Source: Tubiluchus corallicola
Lineage: Eukaryota > Priapulida > Priapulimorpha > Priapulimorphida > Tubiluchidae
DNA: 64,000 nt
Direction of reading: 5' to 3'
Assembly: GCA_030141605.1 (NCBI GenBank)
Contig: JAQGDQ010000011.1
Span: 1,052,066-1,116,065 of the forward strand
The translations under genes were made by a program, and so were the position numbers. A model generated the notes under the pieces. That model ran no database searches and was not told the origin of the DNA. It worked only from the letters and a program-made list of their open reading frames with translations. Below are positions 40,701 to 55,300 of this stretch, piece by piece. Position 1 is the first letter of the stretch, and every line of letters begins with the position of its first letter.

Positions 40701-43700
40701 ACAGAAGATTCTCATCATGGAGGCAGAAATGGTTAATAAACTCGTTTCTAATTATCTTAAATAGCTTTTATAGATGATTCCAAACAAACTTTCTTTTTTA
40801 AAAAGGGTGCTGGTGAAGAATTTGAAGGTTACTATAGGAAACAGCGAAAGAAACAAGCTAAACTCTGTCTACAGCCAGCAACGACAATGGTTAGTCATCT
40901 CAACTATTTATTAGTCGTATCTGTAGAATTAATAAACCTTCTCTATGTACATGTATCAATCATCTATAAAATATGGCTAATTCACTTTTGTACATGGAAA
41001 AAGACTCATAAAAGTTAATTAGCAGAAATTGGTATATTTAATGTAAATTTTGATTTTCCGAAGCAATAAAATCAATAACTACTAGATTTACCAGACAAAT
41101 ATGTGTGTAATATAGCTTCCCACCAAAAGTTGTTCCCATCGTCATCATCATCATCAGGCATTCATGTTGCGCACACTATTTGCAAAGTGCTTAATTTATG
41201 TAATTTTTCTTTTTTTCAGCATGAAACCTTAAACGGTTACAAAAAGTACTTTCATGAAATAATAGGGTAAGATTTCTTGATTTTTTGTTTCGTATTTTGC
41301 CTAAGGCAGGTTGAAGTTATGTCATTGACTCAATTTCTGAGTATATTCTGTACTTGTACATGCTGAACTTCTAAGGCACATAACTTGATTTAGCTGAACA
41401 AGACAAGTCTTATATGAACAACTTCGTCAGGCATGTACAAATGCATTCTGATTGTCTGTTCTGGGGCTAATGGTCCAGAACATACGGCAGCAAACGTTTG
41501 TTAAGCAAAAATCAATAAGAACAGTTCATGTGCAACTGCGTAACTGGTGCCAGTAGATGAACTGCACTGCTGGACTGTTAAAGACAAAGGTTTAAATGGA
41601 GAAAATAAAATGCAAAGTTGCAAAAACGTGCCTTCAACAAAAACAAAAATGCTGATCTAGCTCTAAGCAAAGTTTGGATTTAATAAACAGCGTATTTTAC
41701 TAGGTTAAAGTTCTTATACAGTTCCGTTCCAGCCATAGTGGCCATAGTAAGTGGCTGGATTTATTATCCGTGGATTTATTAAAGGACAAGAAAAGGGGTA
41801 AAAGACATGACGTCACCCATGCAAACGTAAATCAGGGGACAAAAAGACAATGTTAAATTATGTCCCAAAAAACTTTCCATGCAAATCTGTATTACTTAGC
41901 ATTTCGCTTACCTGCTGGAAAAACTTATGTAACTAGATATAATAATTTAAAATGTTTATGCCAATTGGTAAAATGTCGATGGCTCACCCATCAGGGTGCG
42001 CCACACACTAACCAAAAAATGCATTTTTAATCTTATTGACAAGATACAGTAATTTAAAATTTTACTTGGTTTAGTTACATGTATGCTACGCATGCTCTAA
42101 TTAAAATGGCTGCGTCTAACGGTCATTGTGGCAGTTTAAATTTACAAGTTTTTTACAGCGTTACTGTCAACACAAGCCCTTCTTGAAATAAGGCAGTATG
42201 GAAGTTGTGTAGGGTTACAAGATGAATTTTTTAAGCTTTATATAAGTGAAGGGCTGTCTTGTGTTTTAAGCAGATTCAACTGTGCAATGAAACCTTCTTT
42301 TACCGCCTACTTTGGCACTGCAAAAAAGTTTGCCTTGAACGAGTTTGGCATTATAAACATATATACAAGTATGTGTATGCAAATATAGACATTTTGTTTT
42401 GGCAAAAATTTGGACGTTTGACATTATAAGAGGAATGGGCATTATAACTGTGTCTGACTTATTATTACAGTATTTGCCAGAATAACATCGGCAGAATAAT
42501 AATGTAATTCTTAAAGGAAAACTGGACAATTGATTAGCCTCAGTCTCATTTTAATTTACTGTCTAGAATACACATTTTCATGCTTATAAAAGTTAGCAAT
42601 TGTTTCTAATATTTGAATTATTACGTTAGAAAGTATGAGGCAGGTTTACTGTGTTGACCAGTTCACTGTGAGCTGTCCACCAGGTAATTCATAGTCATTA
42701 TTGTTTTATTTTAGGTTTTTTGTAGTAGAAGATCACATATTGCACACAACTAATGACCTAGTAAGCAAAAGTTACCTAGACGAGCTCTGGGATATGGCTT
42801 TATCAAAAATCGTTGCAGTACTCCGAACACATTCGGTAAGAGTATACTTTCCTTCATCATCTGAACTTGCTAAATGTTTCCTAAATGTATTGGCACGTCA
42901 ATTCAGATGATTTTGTGGAATTTATAGAAAAACTTTTGAAATTAGAGGAAGACTAAATCGGGCAATTATATAACTCCCATTCCAAAAAAGAGACCCTAAA
43001 CACTACTCATGGAAATTAAGCTTCGAGGTGTAGAATGCTGCAAGTTGCGTAACCATCATATTCAATATATATATATGGTGGTAGAACTGATTGATCTATC
43101 TGAGATTTTATTTTCAGTTATCACTTCCAATACAAATGGATTGTATTACGATTTTTAACTTTTTTTGGAAAATCTATAAAAATGCAGAAAAAATATTGTG
43201 GCCATTGCAGTAAAATCAAGTAATATGGCACTACCGTTGCACAGGTTAATTAACTTGTTGGCATCACCACTTAGACGCTAAGGTTTCTCATGAACACAAA
43301 TACGTGGTTTTCATGTGACCCTGCCTTCTCACATGAACCCTCGTTCTCGCAAAATATCCCGAAAACTGATTATAATTGATTATCGAATTGGTTTTGTATT
43401 TGATTAATCGATTATGAAAATGCAACCAATGTCCCACACTAACTAACGAGTCACCTTTTGACCTTGTAAAATGTTGCAGAATTTATAAGACCACAAGGCT
43501 TTCAATTACTAGAGCCATGGCTTAGAGACTCTAGTTCATGTGTTCTTACTTTCGAAGACACAAATAATTGTGTTTTTTGTCTTTTTCAGGCATATTGCAC
43601 AGATCCTACTTTAATGTTAGATATAAAAAACTTGATTATTCTTTTCTGTCACACACTAGAGGGCTATGGCTTTCCAGTTACACGACTGTATGGACTTCTT

Positions 43701-46700
43701 ATTGAAATAAGGTAAAAACTCTTAGAACTTATATTTCTAGTAATGGGTTTTTAAAAAAACTGCACAGTGGTAGAATTGTTTTTGGCTCTGCATAGTCACT
43801 AGGTTACTAATAATGAAATGAACTTATATTTATTAAATCTTTGAATCCAAGCTTTACTAAAAGGAAAGAAATGTGAAAAAGTCGATACCAAACCTGGATT
43901 TGAACTGGGAACCTTTAAAACCAGACCATCAGATGTCCGTATTTATTGAAATTTGAACCCAAACTTGATAAAAAACGAATGAAATGTGAAAAAGTCGATA
44001 GCAAGCCTGGATTCGAACCAGGAAATTTTAAAACCAGAGCTTGAGATGTCTACACCTAGAGTAAAATATCTCGTTCTAATTCAGGGACCGACTGTTTGTT
44101 ACAGGGACCAGTACAATGAGATTTTAATGAAACAATGGAAACAAGTGTTTATGAATATATTTGAAGAAGACAACTACACTCCGATAATGGTCGACTATCC
44201 CGCAGAATATACCAGTATAGTTTCTGTCTTTCCTTTCAAAGATGATTTTGTAGAAAAGGTTTGTTTTAAAAAAAATATAGAAGTTTAAAATAGGTACAAA
44301 GTGGCATTTAAAGTTGAACAATATTCACTAACCAAATGTGATAAAAAAGAAAAACAGTATCTCGTAAGAGCATGAAGTTGCCAATCATAGTAAATTTTTC
44401 TAGAGTTTGCCTATATAACTGTTCAAGGACTGTAGTGACTGAACTTCACTTACGTTGGTCTGATTACTAGACAGCATTGCCTCATCTAACAAGTACAAAA
44501 TTATTCCATTTTCCTGTATCATGATTGGCCATGATGTGCACATTGGCTACTTCTAATTTATTTCATATGTTGCTTTGCAATTTTTTTTAAGGATAGAAAG
44601 TGGTTAAATTAAAAAACAATAAAATATTGTGATTTTCGTTTTCAAGAGTATATATACACTTAGAAGTCCAGAAAGAGGAAAGCACAAAAACACAAAATTT
44701 AATACTTGAAATTCTCATACTTTTATTCTAGTCACCATTTCCTAAGCGATTCCCATTCTCTCAGTTTGTGCCCAGCGTATACGGTCAAGTGAAGGAATAC
44801 ATCTACGCATGTCTGAAATTCTCTGAAGATCTATACCTCAGGTGAGTGTTACATTGTATTTATTTTCAGTTAACATATGGTCGCAGGTAAGTGTGCGGTG
44901 TGTACCAGTAAGTACCTTGTGCAACGTGTGCCATGTTCGTATTGAAGCAGATTATGATTAAGGCTGGGATTAGGGTTAGGGTTAGGGTTAGGACTGGGGT
45001 TGGAGTTAGAGTATTTAAATTGTGTGGTGAAACCTCCTTCCACTAATACTTGTAAATTAGGTGCCGTTGTACTTATCCTACTCCATTTTGCTTCTACGTC
45101 AGAAGAATTCTTTATCAAAGCTTCATGGAAAAAGCTAACTTTTGTGTGTGCATATTCTTTAAATTTTTCTGTATTTGATCAACAGAAAATTCTAAGAATT
45201 AATGAAAGCTATTACCCAATGACTGTTGCTGCACAACAGACTTTTTGAGAATTCCTAGCAGAGAATATTTTACTGTGGTACCTGAGCAGCACTGCTGGGT
45301 GTTTTAAGATTAAGAAGCGGGCATTCTCACATATCTTAGTTTCCTTCAAGACTCCAAAACCAAGATGAAAACCTGATGATCTTGATAATAACGGCTTTTA
45401 TGAGTTACATGATGATTAAAAGCAGACTTGACAAGTTTTTACAATATGTGTTGTTTGTTTTTAATCAGAATGCATGAAATTTTAAATGTAACAAGCGCCC
45501 GTTCATATATTTAATGATGAAATATGCCCTGACTGGGATAGCTGTGTAAATAACTCATTGAACTGAAAGCTTTGACCACCTTCCCTCCCAGTCACGTTGC
45601 TATGGGAAATCTATTTGCTGAGAACATTGTTTATATGCTTCATAACTGAACAAGATTTTATCATCATTTTCTATAGCCAAGTGGAGATTGATGACATGGT
45701 GCGGAAATCCACTAACTTCCTCCTCACACGGACACTGAGTGGGTGTCTTTCATCATTAATACGAAAACCAAACTTGGGCTTGTCACAGGTAAGTGTCACA
45801 GGTGATGGTGATGCTGAATGTTTTCATAATTATGTGTTTTATTTTTATTCAATTATCTTTATTGGTTGGTTCAACCAGGTGGAAAAAATAACACTTTTTC
45901 AAAAGTACAGCACTTGAGTTGAAATTTATAATTGTTAAACTTGGACCTGTAACAGGTGAATATTATTTACTCTGTACTTACCATGTATAATCATAGAATA
46001 CAATCATCAGTTATTGAAAAGATTCTGATGGTTTATTGTACGTACCAAAATCGAATTTTGACAAGAAGAGATGTCATTAAAACTAGGTACCCTGTGGCCT
46101 TTAAAGTTGAACTATATTCAACAGCCAAATGTAATAAAAAACAAAAATAGCATCTCACAAGAGTGTTTTTGTATCTGCTTTTAGTGTTTATCTATATAGC
46201 TGGCCAAGGGCAGTAGTGACTGAACTTCAGTTACATTGGGCTGACTACTAGGCAGCAAGCCTCATCTAAGAAATACTAAATTAATTGATTTTGCTCTGTC
46301 ATGGTCCGGTATAATGTACACATTGGCTACAGCAATATTTGTACACAATTAGCTGATTAACTAAATTTTAAGACCTCTTCCACAATGACTTGATGCACTA
46401 AAATATGACTAGGTGTGCCAGATCACTGCTTATAAAAAATTACAAAATTCGGTCATGCATTGTAATTGCATAAAGGCAGATAAATTTGCAATGAAGAAAA
46501 TCGTTTAATTTTTGTAGTACATCTGAGTAGTTACGAAGTTAATAGATGTTTGGTTAGCAAATAATAGGCGGCCGTGCGTAAATGTGCTTCTGGCAGTTTT
46601 TGGTTTAGTCCGGCTATTTATTCCATTTAGTCAGGACGTTTTGACATCTGAAGGTGATTAAGAAACTTCTGCCACTTGAGAGTCTGAAGATTTCTGAATT

Positions 46701-49700
46701 ATGCTCATTTGTGTTGTAATTTGACAAACCCTTAAAACTGTTATCACTACTTAACTGACCTACCAACTTTCACCAGTAATTCAGAATGTTATCACACACA
46801 GAACTATGACAGTGCTTATGACAGCTTTTATGGTTTGTCAAATTACCACATAAATGAGTATAAATCCATAATCGTCAGATAGGTGGAGAAACTTGTTCAC
46901 AATTGCTGAACCTAGCTGAAAATTTAGTACCATTTTAATATCTTATCAAAGCAGAAAAAGTAAAAATATAAAAAAGTTTTTTCACCACACCCTGGTGTAC
47001 AGTATCCTTCTTGGCAGTGTGAAACTGTAATAAAAGTTTGATGATTCGAGTAAATTTCTGCTTTTCATGGGAACTAATTGTACAGTGCAGCTGTTTTTCT
47101 TTGCAGTTAATTCAGATTGCTATTAATACTGAATACCTGGAAACGGCCTGCGTTCACCTGGAGGATTTTATATCTAGCATAACAGGGTAATATTCTTGAG
47201 TCAACATGAGATGCAGTAATAATAGCTTTTAACATCAATTTGATTTAATAATGTTCCACAAAACCACTGATAAAATTCCAATTTATTGTCGGGACAGAAG
47301 GCATTACTGCCACATTTGTATTTACGAAGATCGTAATTAGTTAGCTTCTTGTTAACAAACTTTTTTGCTTTGTTAAACAATCACCAACTTTAGTGCAAAC
47401 TTCTCGAAAATTAAGTTGCTGGTTCTAATTGCTGTGCTGGACTCCTCATAAATTTAGAATTTTTGTTTATTAATAGCTTAGGCAAATTATCGTTTATTTC
47501 GACAAAATTGTCACATATATATTACACTTTACGAACTCTCTGCCTTGTCTTCCTGCTATACACAAATGGCTGTTGTTAACTTTCTATAATACTTTTGAAT
47601 TTGTGAAACTTTGAGGTTGGTAAACAATCGGTGTATTAAAATACCTGCAGTTACAGTGAGCCTCAACTACAGTAGAATAGACTCTAGACAGAGTAGAATA
47701 GAAAACTGCAGCCGCTTAATAGACTCACTTTGGGATGAAAGTGTTTTGACCCAATTACCTGACTTAATCTATTAACCGATGGGTGTAGTGTTTCTCGTAT
47801 AGAAGTTGAGTCATCACTCATCAGATTAGCATGCACTGCGAAGACTTTAAAAGAATTTTATATACGAATTAATTTCAAAATTCCTATGTACAATTATTTA
47901 GATAACCATTTATATGAGTGAGTTAATAATAAAAGGAAATAAAAAAATGAAAAAATCTGAATGTTACTGCTAAATATTACAAAAATTCGTGCAAAGTCGG
48001 TTACTTAATTTTTTTTACCAAGAACTTGGCTAATGAAATTCTCATACTGATAAAAACATTGAAAATCTGTTGCTATAGCTGTCCATATTTATAAAAAATG
48101 CCTAGTCGCCTAGTGCATGAGCTGCAGTTGGTGATGACCTTGTTTCCCCTGTGAAAAGCAGTCGTGGTGCCCCTGCTTCAAAAAACAAACCACTTGGCCA
48201 ATTGATTAAATGTTTAGCTTTCAGAAACAATAAGATTAAATGCCGTTGACGAGCAGGTGACAGATTCAGCAATACTGCTATTCTACTATATTAGTGCATT
48301 ATAAACACACCTGCTCACAAACAAAGTTGTACTGAACAGGACTGTTTTTACATATATTATATTGCACGAAACCAAAGCACAAATGGTGTAAAAGTACTAA
48401 AAGTTTTTGGTCACACTCAAATGTCTTATTTTTAGTATTGATGCTCAAATATTAAATTAATAATGAAGAGTTTTTTGAGTCAATTGCCGACAGTTTTTAA
48501 TACACTTGAATAGGATCAGCCAGACCAGTCGTTTTTGAGTCAATTAGGTGACTGATTCTATTAATCGCGAGTCTAATAAATGGCTGCCTGCTGTATATCA
48601 AATGTTGATTCTGAATTAGTACATTGCATTTGACATTATTCTTATGTATATGTTATATTAATTCAGATAAGAGACTTTCTGCTGAAATTAAAGCAATTAA
48701 GTAAAGCATTTTATCCCTATTTAGGGCATCTAGGGAATCCAGTCACGTCGCAAAGCTTCAGGGTAAGAACATGTTCAAAGACGCACGATCGCATGCCGAA
48801 CAACAGATATACAGAGCGCTGAACAACAAAATAGACGAATTTTTAGAACTAGGCAAGTTGGCTGCACTGACAGTTTTCTTCATTATTAAATGAATACTGA
48901 TTTGTAATAGTTTAAATTTTCTTGTCACCAAATGTTACCACATTGCACAATTATCAGTCACTGCTGCTGCCATCTGTTGAAAATATTTTTAACTTAATGC
49001 GCTTTTATTTTATTTTATGTACTATTGATTGGCGTGTTTAATTAATATTAAGCACTTTAATTTCATTGATTTTTTAACAGCATCATATGATTGGCTATTA
49101 ACTGAGCCTAAAGGTCATGCTAGTGGGTATTTGATGGATCTCGTAGCATTTCTGCAGTCAACTTTTCTGTCATTCACGAATCTTCCGGTGAGTGTTCATT
49201 ATTTTATTTATTGTTTTATAGAAGAATTGTATTGTGCAACTGTCCAAACTTTATGCATTAAAAAACTAAATAGTAAATAGTCAACAAAAATATTGGTTTA
49301 CATGGAACTGTATTTGAAGGTTTATTTTTTCTCCGTTTGCAAAATGCAAAATTTCTATTACATTGTGATCATTAATTAATAATGTTTTATTCGTAAAGGA
49401 ATTGACAGTTTCATAAGTTCAATTTAATTGTATAATTGTAAAAAATCATTTTTGCGCTCTTAAAAATTCCAGTATCAGTGTGTGTGTGTGTGAGAAGATT
49501 CACATAGTGAACGGGATGAAATTTCTGAAAGTTTTATTTGACATTTTATCATTCTGTCAAAACAAAAATTTTTATTGCTCTTTGTTTTTTTCTGCACATA
49601 TGCGTAGCAAAATTGTTATTGTCATCCATTCATTCAAACTGGAGGAATTCTGTCTTTTAAGATTGTCTCCTAAAAACTCACAAAAATACATTTGCCACGT

Positions 49701-52314
49701 GTCGACTTGCTTAACTAACGAATCTTCTACTTCAGTTTCAATATGACTCAGTTTTACAAAATTATTGAAGCCATAAAATAACGTGTGCTAGCTCAGCAAA
49801 AACATCCGGAAGTCGGCAGTTGAGCTTTTTTAGTTATTCACATATCCTGAATCTCTATTTTATGGCGATGGCTTTGATACCATGCTCATCACTCTATGTT
49901 ATTTCTAAGCTGAGACAATTGACGTTGAAGTTGAGTTGCAGGCTGCACACTGGAAAACATAACTCAGAAAATCACTGTTAAAGCTTCACTTTACTTTCTG
50001 TTGTTCTTCTACAAAAACACTTAGCAATCGTATGAACACGTGGTTACTATGGATTTTGCAAGAGCAAGTAGAAGTTAAATACAGAAGATGGCTCTTCCAA
50101 ACGAAGATCTGGGTTTGGCACTTGAAAAAACTGCAAGCAAAATAACAGCTTCCACGAGCTACTATCAGAGTTTCAAAACACGAGTTTTTGACAAATGCAG
50201 TACTAGTTTTTATGCAGAGAAGTTAGGAAGGAATTATAAATTTAAATTTTTAGTATTTTCTAAACAAATTTTCGACGTTTTGGTGCTAGAATATAAAAGT
50301 TCAATATATTTAGTGTTTGTTTTTGTAAAAAACAAAAAAATATGTTCAACTCAATTTTTGATGCATTTTACTAAGAAGTATCTTACAACAGTTTTAAAGT
50401 TGTGGACGGTTTTGATTTGCAAGCACACTTCAGAATTTCAGAAAATATATTTTAACAATTTTAAGGCTACTGGGCTCTGCAGGTTTAAACAGCATGCTGA
50501 TCAAATTGCCTTTTATCCTAAGAACAGCTAATGTAAATTTATATTTGTAATTATTCTGAACACCATAGATAAAACTTGTAAAAGTTTTGTCATTTCTATT
50601 GTGGTATCAACTCCTTAGAACAAAGACATTAAAACTACATGTCAAAACAATCATGTGTTGCTGCAATCTGGTTCTGAATTCTGCTTTTGTTTTAATAAGG
50701 CTGTTTTAAGCCAATTAGACAGATTTGTTCAAACTGGGCCTCGTGTCAAGGGGGGCCCCATGCACATGCTCGAGCAGATGATGCAATGATGAGTTAAATG
50801 AATGTTAAGTGTACACAAAGTTTCTTGATACTGTGAAGGCACTGAAACAATTCAATTTGTCCTCGTTTATCTATGTTTCAATGTTTTTTGCTGCTTGTTT
50901 TTTATTTGTTTTGCAATTTAAGTTTATCTGTCACCATTTACTTGTTTAGAAAAGCAATTTTCGAGCTCTATGTGAATTATTTAGATCGTCATTGGATTTT
51001 AATCAACTAATTTGTACACGATATTCAAACCTTCAACACAAAAAGAGCGCTGTTAATGAGATTACGTAACCTAAAGCTTGTAATGTAAAGTTATGTTGTT
51101 TGTTAAATATGTCCAAAGCGGTTATAATGTTCTGCTGCATCTGTGGATTAGAAGGCCCCACTATCAATTTCTAATTGGGCCCCTCATTTCCTAGTGTTGT
51201 CCCTGGTTTTAGTGGAAATTTTAGTGGAAATTTGACGTTTGGTTTCTGCATTATTATGGAATTGCTGCCTTGAACGGTGATGTTGTTTTTGGTGTTTTAG
51301 GATAAAGTAGCCCAGACAGCGTGCATGTCAGCATGTAAACACATTGCCGAGTCTCTCACAGCATTCTTGTTGGACGTCAACATCAAGAATATATCAACCG
51401 GTGCATTGCAACAATTTAACTTAGACGTGATACAGTGTGAACGTAAGCCATTTTCATCCGTTGCGAAAGATAAACTTAACTGCTCCTCTGTTTATGTAGA
51501 GGAAAAGAAATCACTTTACTAACAAAAGCTAAAAAATTCGTTTTTAAATTGCATATCACTTAAATGCTGTCTTATTGCATACAGAGCTTGCATTAGCATT
51601 AACACTATATCTAGCTAATTGTTAATGGTAATCTTCTTATGTGAGACACTGAACCAGAAGAGGTATTTTTACCACATTCATTTGTGTCTCCATCTTCCCA
51701 CAAAGAGAGAAGTAGCTGTGTGCAATGTGACAGTAGAAACTACCTAAAATCAGTATTCCTGGCAGTAATTTATTCATTTACTGAATAGGCCTGGTAATGG
51801 TAGCACAGTCAAAGGTAAAAAAATGATTTAAATTTGATTCCATTTTCGTTTTTCTAGAATTTTCGCACTCTGATCCGGTGCCAGGATTCAAAGATGGTGC
51901 TCTGCAAATGACGTTTTTAGAACTCAGACAGGTGAGATGGTTTTTGCTTTTTGTCTGCTTTATTTTTCAGTGCGAAATATGATGAACTCGTGTTAAAATA
52001 CACTTTTTTGTTGAATAATAACAAACATGTCACCAAATTCAATGAAGCAGCTTGGCAAAGAAAAGCCTTCTGCAGGATTTAGGTAGAAATGAGTGTTTTA
52101 CTGTGTGATCAATGCAGTCCACACTGTGGCCACATCTTGTATACTGCTGGGCTGGCTGTGTCGACAGAATTAGTGACAGTGTGGGCCTATAGGCAACACA
52201 GCTATTCACGGTAGGACCAACCTACTGAAGGCATTTTTGGAAAGACTGAAACTTAGATTTTATGATAGATAATTTTCTGTGTACTTTATGTAGATGGCAA
52301 CAAAATTTATACTG

Positions 52315-52355
<41 letters not shown>

Positions 52356-55300
52356 CCTCTCTTTCTCTCTCTCTCTCTCTCCATCTCTCTCTCTCTCTCT
52401 CTGTCGCTCTCTTTGCCTCAAACTTCAGAAATCTACACGAAAAATGTGTCTCAGGTTTCAACTACATATATCATTTAAATCCTGAAAAACCAACAATTAC
52501 CTATGATAGCTTATTCCTCGTCTAGCGTGTGTTGATACCAAATGTGTAAGTGCAGCCTGTGCAGTCATTTACCATTTTTATAACTATTTATGCACCAAGC
52601 TAAAACCACTTGTGCTGGACCCAGATTCATGTACTGCACTTACGACGGTTTTGTTGTCTTTAGTGGGGTCTAAGTTCATGGAAATATTTGTCTCCAGTTC
52701 ATGTAGACATCCTATCTCCTTAGTTAGGAAAGTTAAGTGAAATTTAAGTAGACGTCTTATATCGCATTTAGTAGCGCCTAACTTTGCACGTCACGTACTC
52801 AGTGAATTAGGATGGGATTCGTTAAGCAAAATGTTATCTCAGCTGGGACAACACATCGGGAGCTGCCGTAACTGGTTGAATAGTGTTGTTTTTATTGTCT
52901 CAAAATCATATTGGTCTATATTTTGGAAATGCTGTAATCACGAGAGCTACTAAAAGTTGGTAGTCATCTTCTCTTCTCTTTGCTTTTCTTTTCTCTTTCC
53001 TTTTCTTTTCTTTTCTGTTCTTTTCTTGTCTTCTCTTTTTTCCTCTTTCCCTTTCTTTACTTTATTTTCTTTTCCTCTCTTCTCTTCTCTCTTTTCTTTT
53101 CTTTTCTTTTCTTTTCTTCTGTTCTCTTGTCTTATCTTCTCTTTTATTTTCTTCTCTTTTTTCTTCCCTTTATTTTCCTCTCTTCTCCTCTCATTTCCTC
53201 TTTTTTCCGCTCCTCTCTTCTGAACTACTTTTGAGCCCCTCTCTTCTTTTCTCTTCCCTTCCCTTCCCATTCCCTTGCATCCGTGTTGCACATCTTCCAT
53301 ATCCCTTCCCTTCTCTTTGCTTCCTTTTTCTTCGTTTTTCTCCTCTCCTCTTCTATCTCTTCTCCTCCCTGTCTCTGCTTTTCTCTTCCATTCTGCTCTT
53401 TTTTACTTCGTCTCTCTACTCCTCTTCTCGTCTCTCCTCATGTCATATTTGTTACATTAAACAAATTACTAAAGGGTTTGCATTGTTAGGCAGCATGTCA
53501 ATGCTGACTTATTCAGCTCGGTAAAAGCTGCTTTAGGCCCACATCACACAAAAAAAGCCATAATCCTTTATCCTTAAGCCGTAAGGTGTCTTCCATCATC
53601 CGTAAGGCACATGTCGTAATCCGCGGCATACTCCTTGCTCTGTGTAACCAGTAAGGCATTTTACCATAATCTGTTTTTTGCCAGGAGGCACGATTCTACT
53701 ATATTTTAATATAATAGATACTATAGTTTAATAGTTAATGTAATTTTACTCATTACGGAATGACAGATGTCAGTCACATACATTGTATGGTCTGCTGCCT
53801 CTTGCATGTAGTATACGTTTCTTATGTGCGTTGTAGCTAGCACCGCCCAGCGTGTCTTCGGCTAAGATGAACTTTTTGATCAAATTCAAGTAGCGGACTT
53901 AAGTGACCCCTACGACAGTTTTATGAATTTCAACTAATAGCGAAGTTACGACAACCAGCAAGATGGACTAAGTGCACCCTAAGACTGCTACATGGATACG
54001 ATTTACGACACTGTCTTACAGATGTCGTAACACAATGCACTTAAGTGCACAAATTAAGTGCTTAAGCACATGGCCTCAGGGGTTTACTATGCGATTTCCA
54101 AAAAAACGAACTCTCTGTGCTGGATCTGCTTTTGGCTAACTTGAAACCGTGATTCCTAATAGTAGGTCGTTGAACATCACCAGTCCTCTTGGATTTCGGC
54201 AACAATGAAGAAATAAAAGTATCATAGCATCCATGCAAAAATTTCCAGACTTCAAGAGGTCACCTTGTTCGTACCTGTGCCTCATACTGGTCATCATGGA
54301 CAAGCAGAGCCTCAATTCATAGGTCTTATCTTTAAAGCCCGGTATTCGTTTTGTTGCTCTATGAAGAACATTTTCAGTCGTCCGCTGATCACCAAGAGAC
54401 CTTTGTCGAACACTAGTGAATAAACAAGCTTACATTTCATTCTAGAATGATCTAAATCAGTTATACGAATATTTCACATTACCATCAGTACGGATCAGAA
54501 CTTGATAGCTGTTTGCTACATGTATGTTTCTTTTCTTTTAACAGTTGTTAGATCTGAGTATGACAGATGACTGGTCATCGTATTTACTGGACTATGGTCG
54601 AGATCAGCAAAAGTACAGCCTGGTCACTCCACATACTGCTGTGATACTAGCGGAAAAGTAAGCATTGCTGTCAGCACAGTTATTTCCAAACCTTTAGCTA
54701 GTTTGGTTGCATTTTACATCCGTTTTTCGACTTTCTTCAAATCTAACCTTTTCCCATTTTAACTCCATTTATTTTGATATTATATTATATTCTGGTTTGG
54801 TGTTTACAAATTTTTACGTTGTCATTTAAATCCAAATGCTGGAAAAATAAGATTTTTGGAGCAGAACTTTTGAAAACTTTTACTTTCATGTTTGATTTCA
54901 CATCATGTAAGCTTATACGCTAACACTAAATGTATATTAGTCTCGCTTACTGTACAGTCTTTGTAGCTGTACTGTTTGTTCATGTGTTATAGGTGTCACA
55001 AATGTGATTTTGTACTCATAGACTGTGTTTATGAAATAAAGCTCCAAAATTTGCAGAAAAACAAATGATCTTTTAAGCAGTTCATGCCTAGCTGACCTCC
55101 ATAAATTTCCGTATAATTAAATCAAATTTAGAGCTGGAATGGGATATTCTACCTGGACACAAGTTTTCCACATTAACCTAACAAATTGTGAGTGTTTAAT
55201 TTACCTTGTCGTAGGATTTGCAAAAGTAGTATGGATTAATCGATTTTTTTGTTTCTTGTTGTAGAATAAATAATGGCATGAAGAAATCGGGAATGTTTAC

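Noticed and set aside
52222-53524. Several Arg/Glu/Lys-rich and Ser/Phe/Leu-rich ORFs on both strands
   Set aside because: They arise from the CT microsatellite and the polypyrimidine tract; every frame is open because the sequence lacks stop-forming bases.
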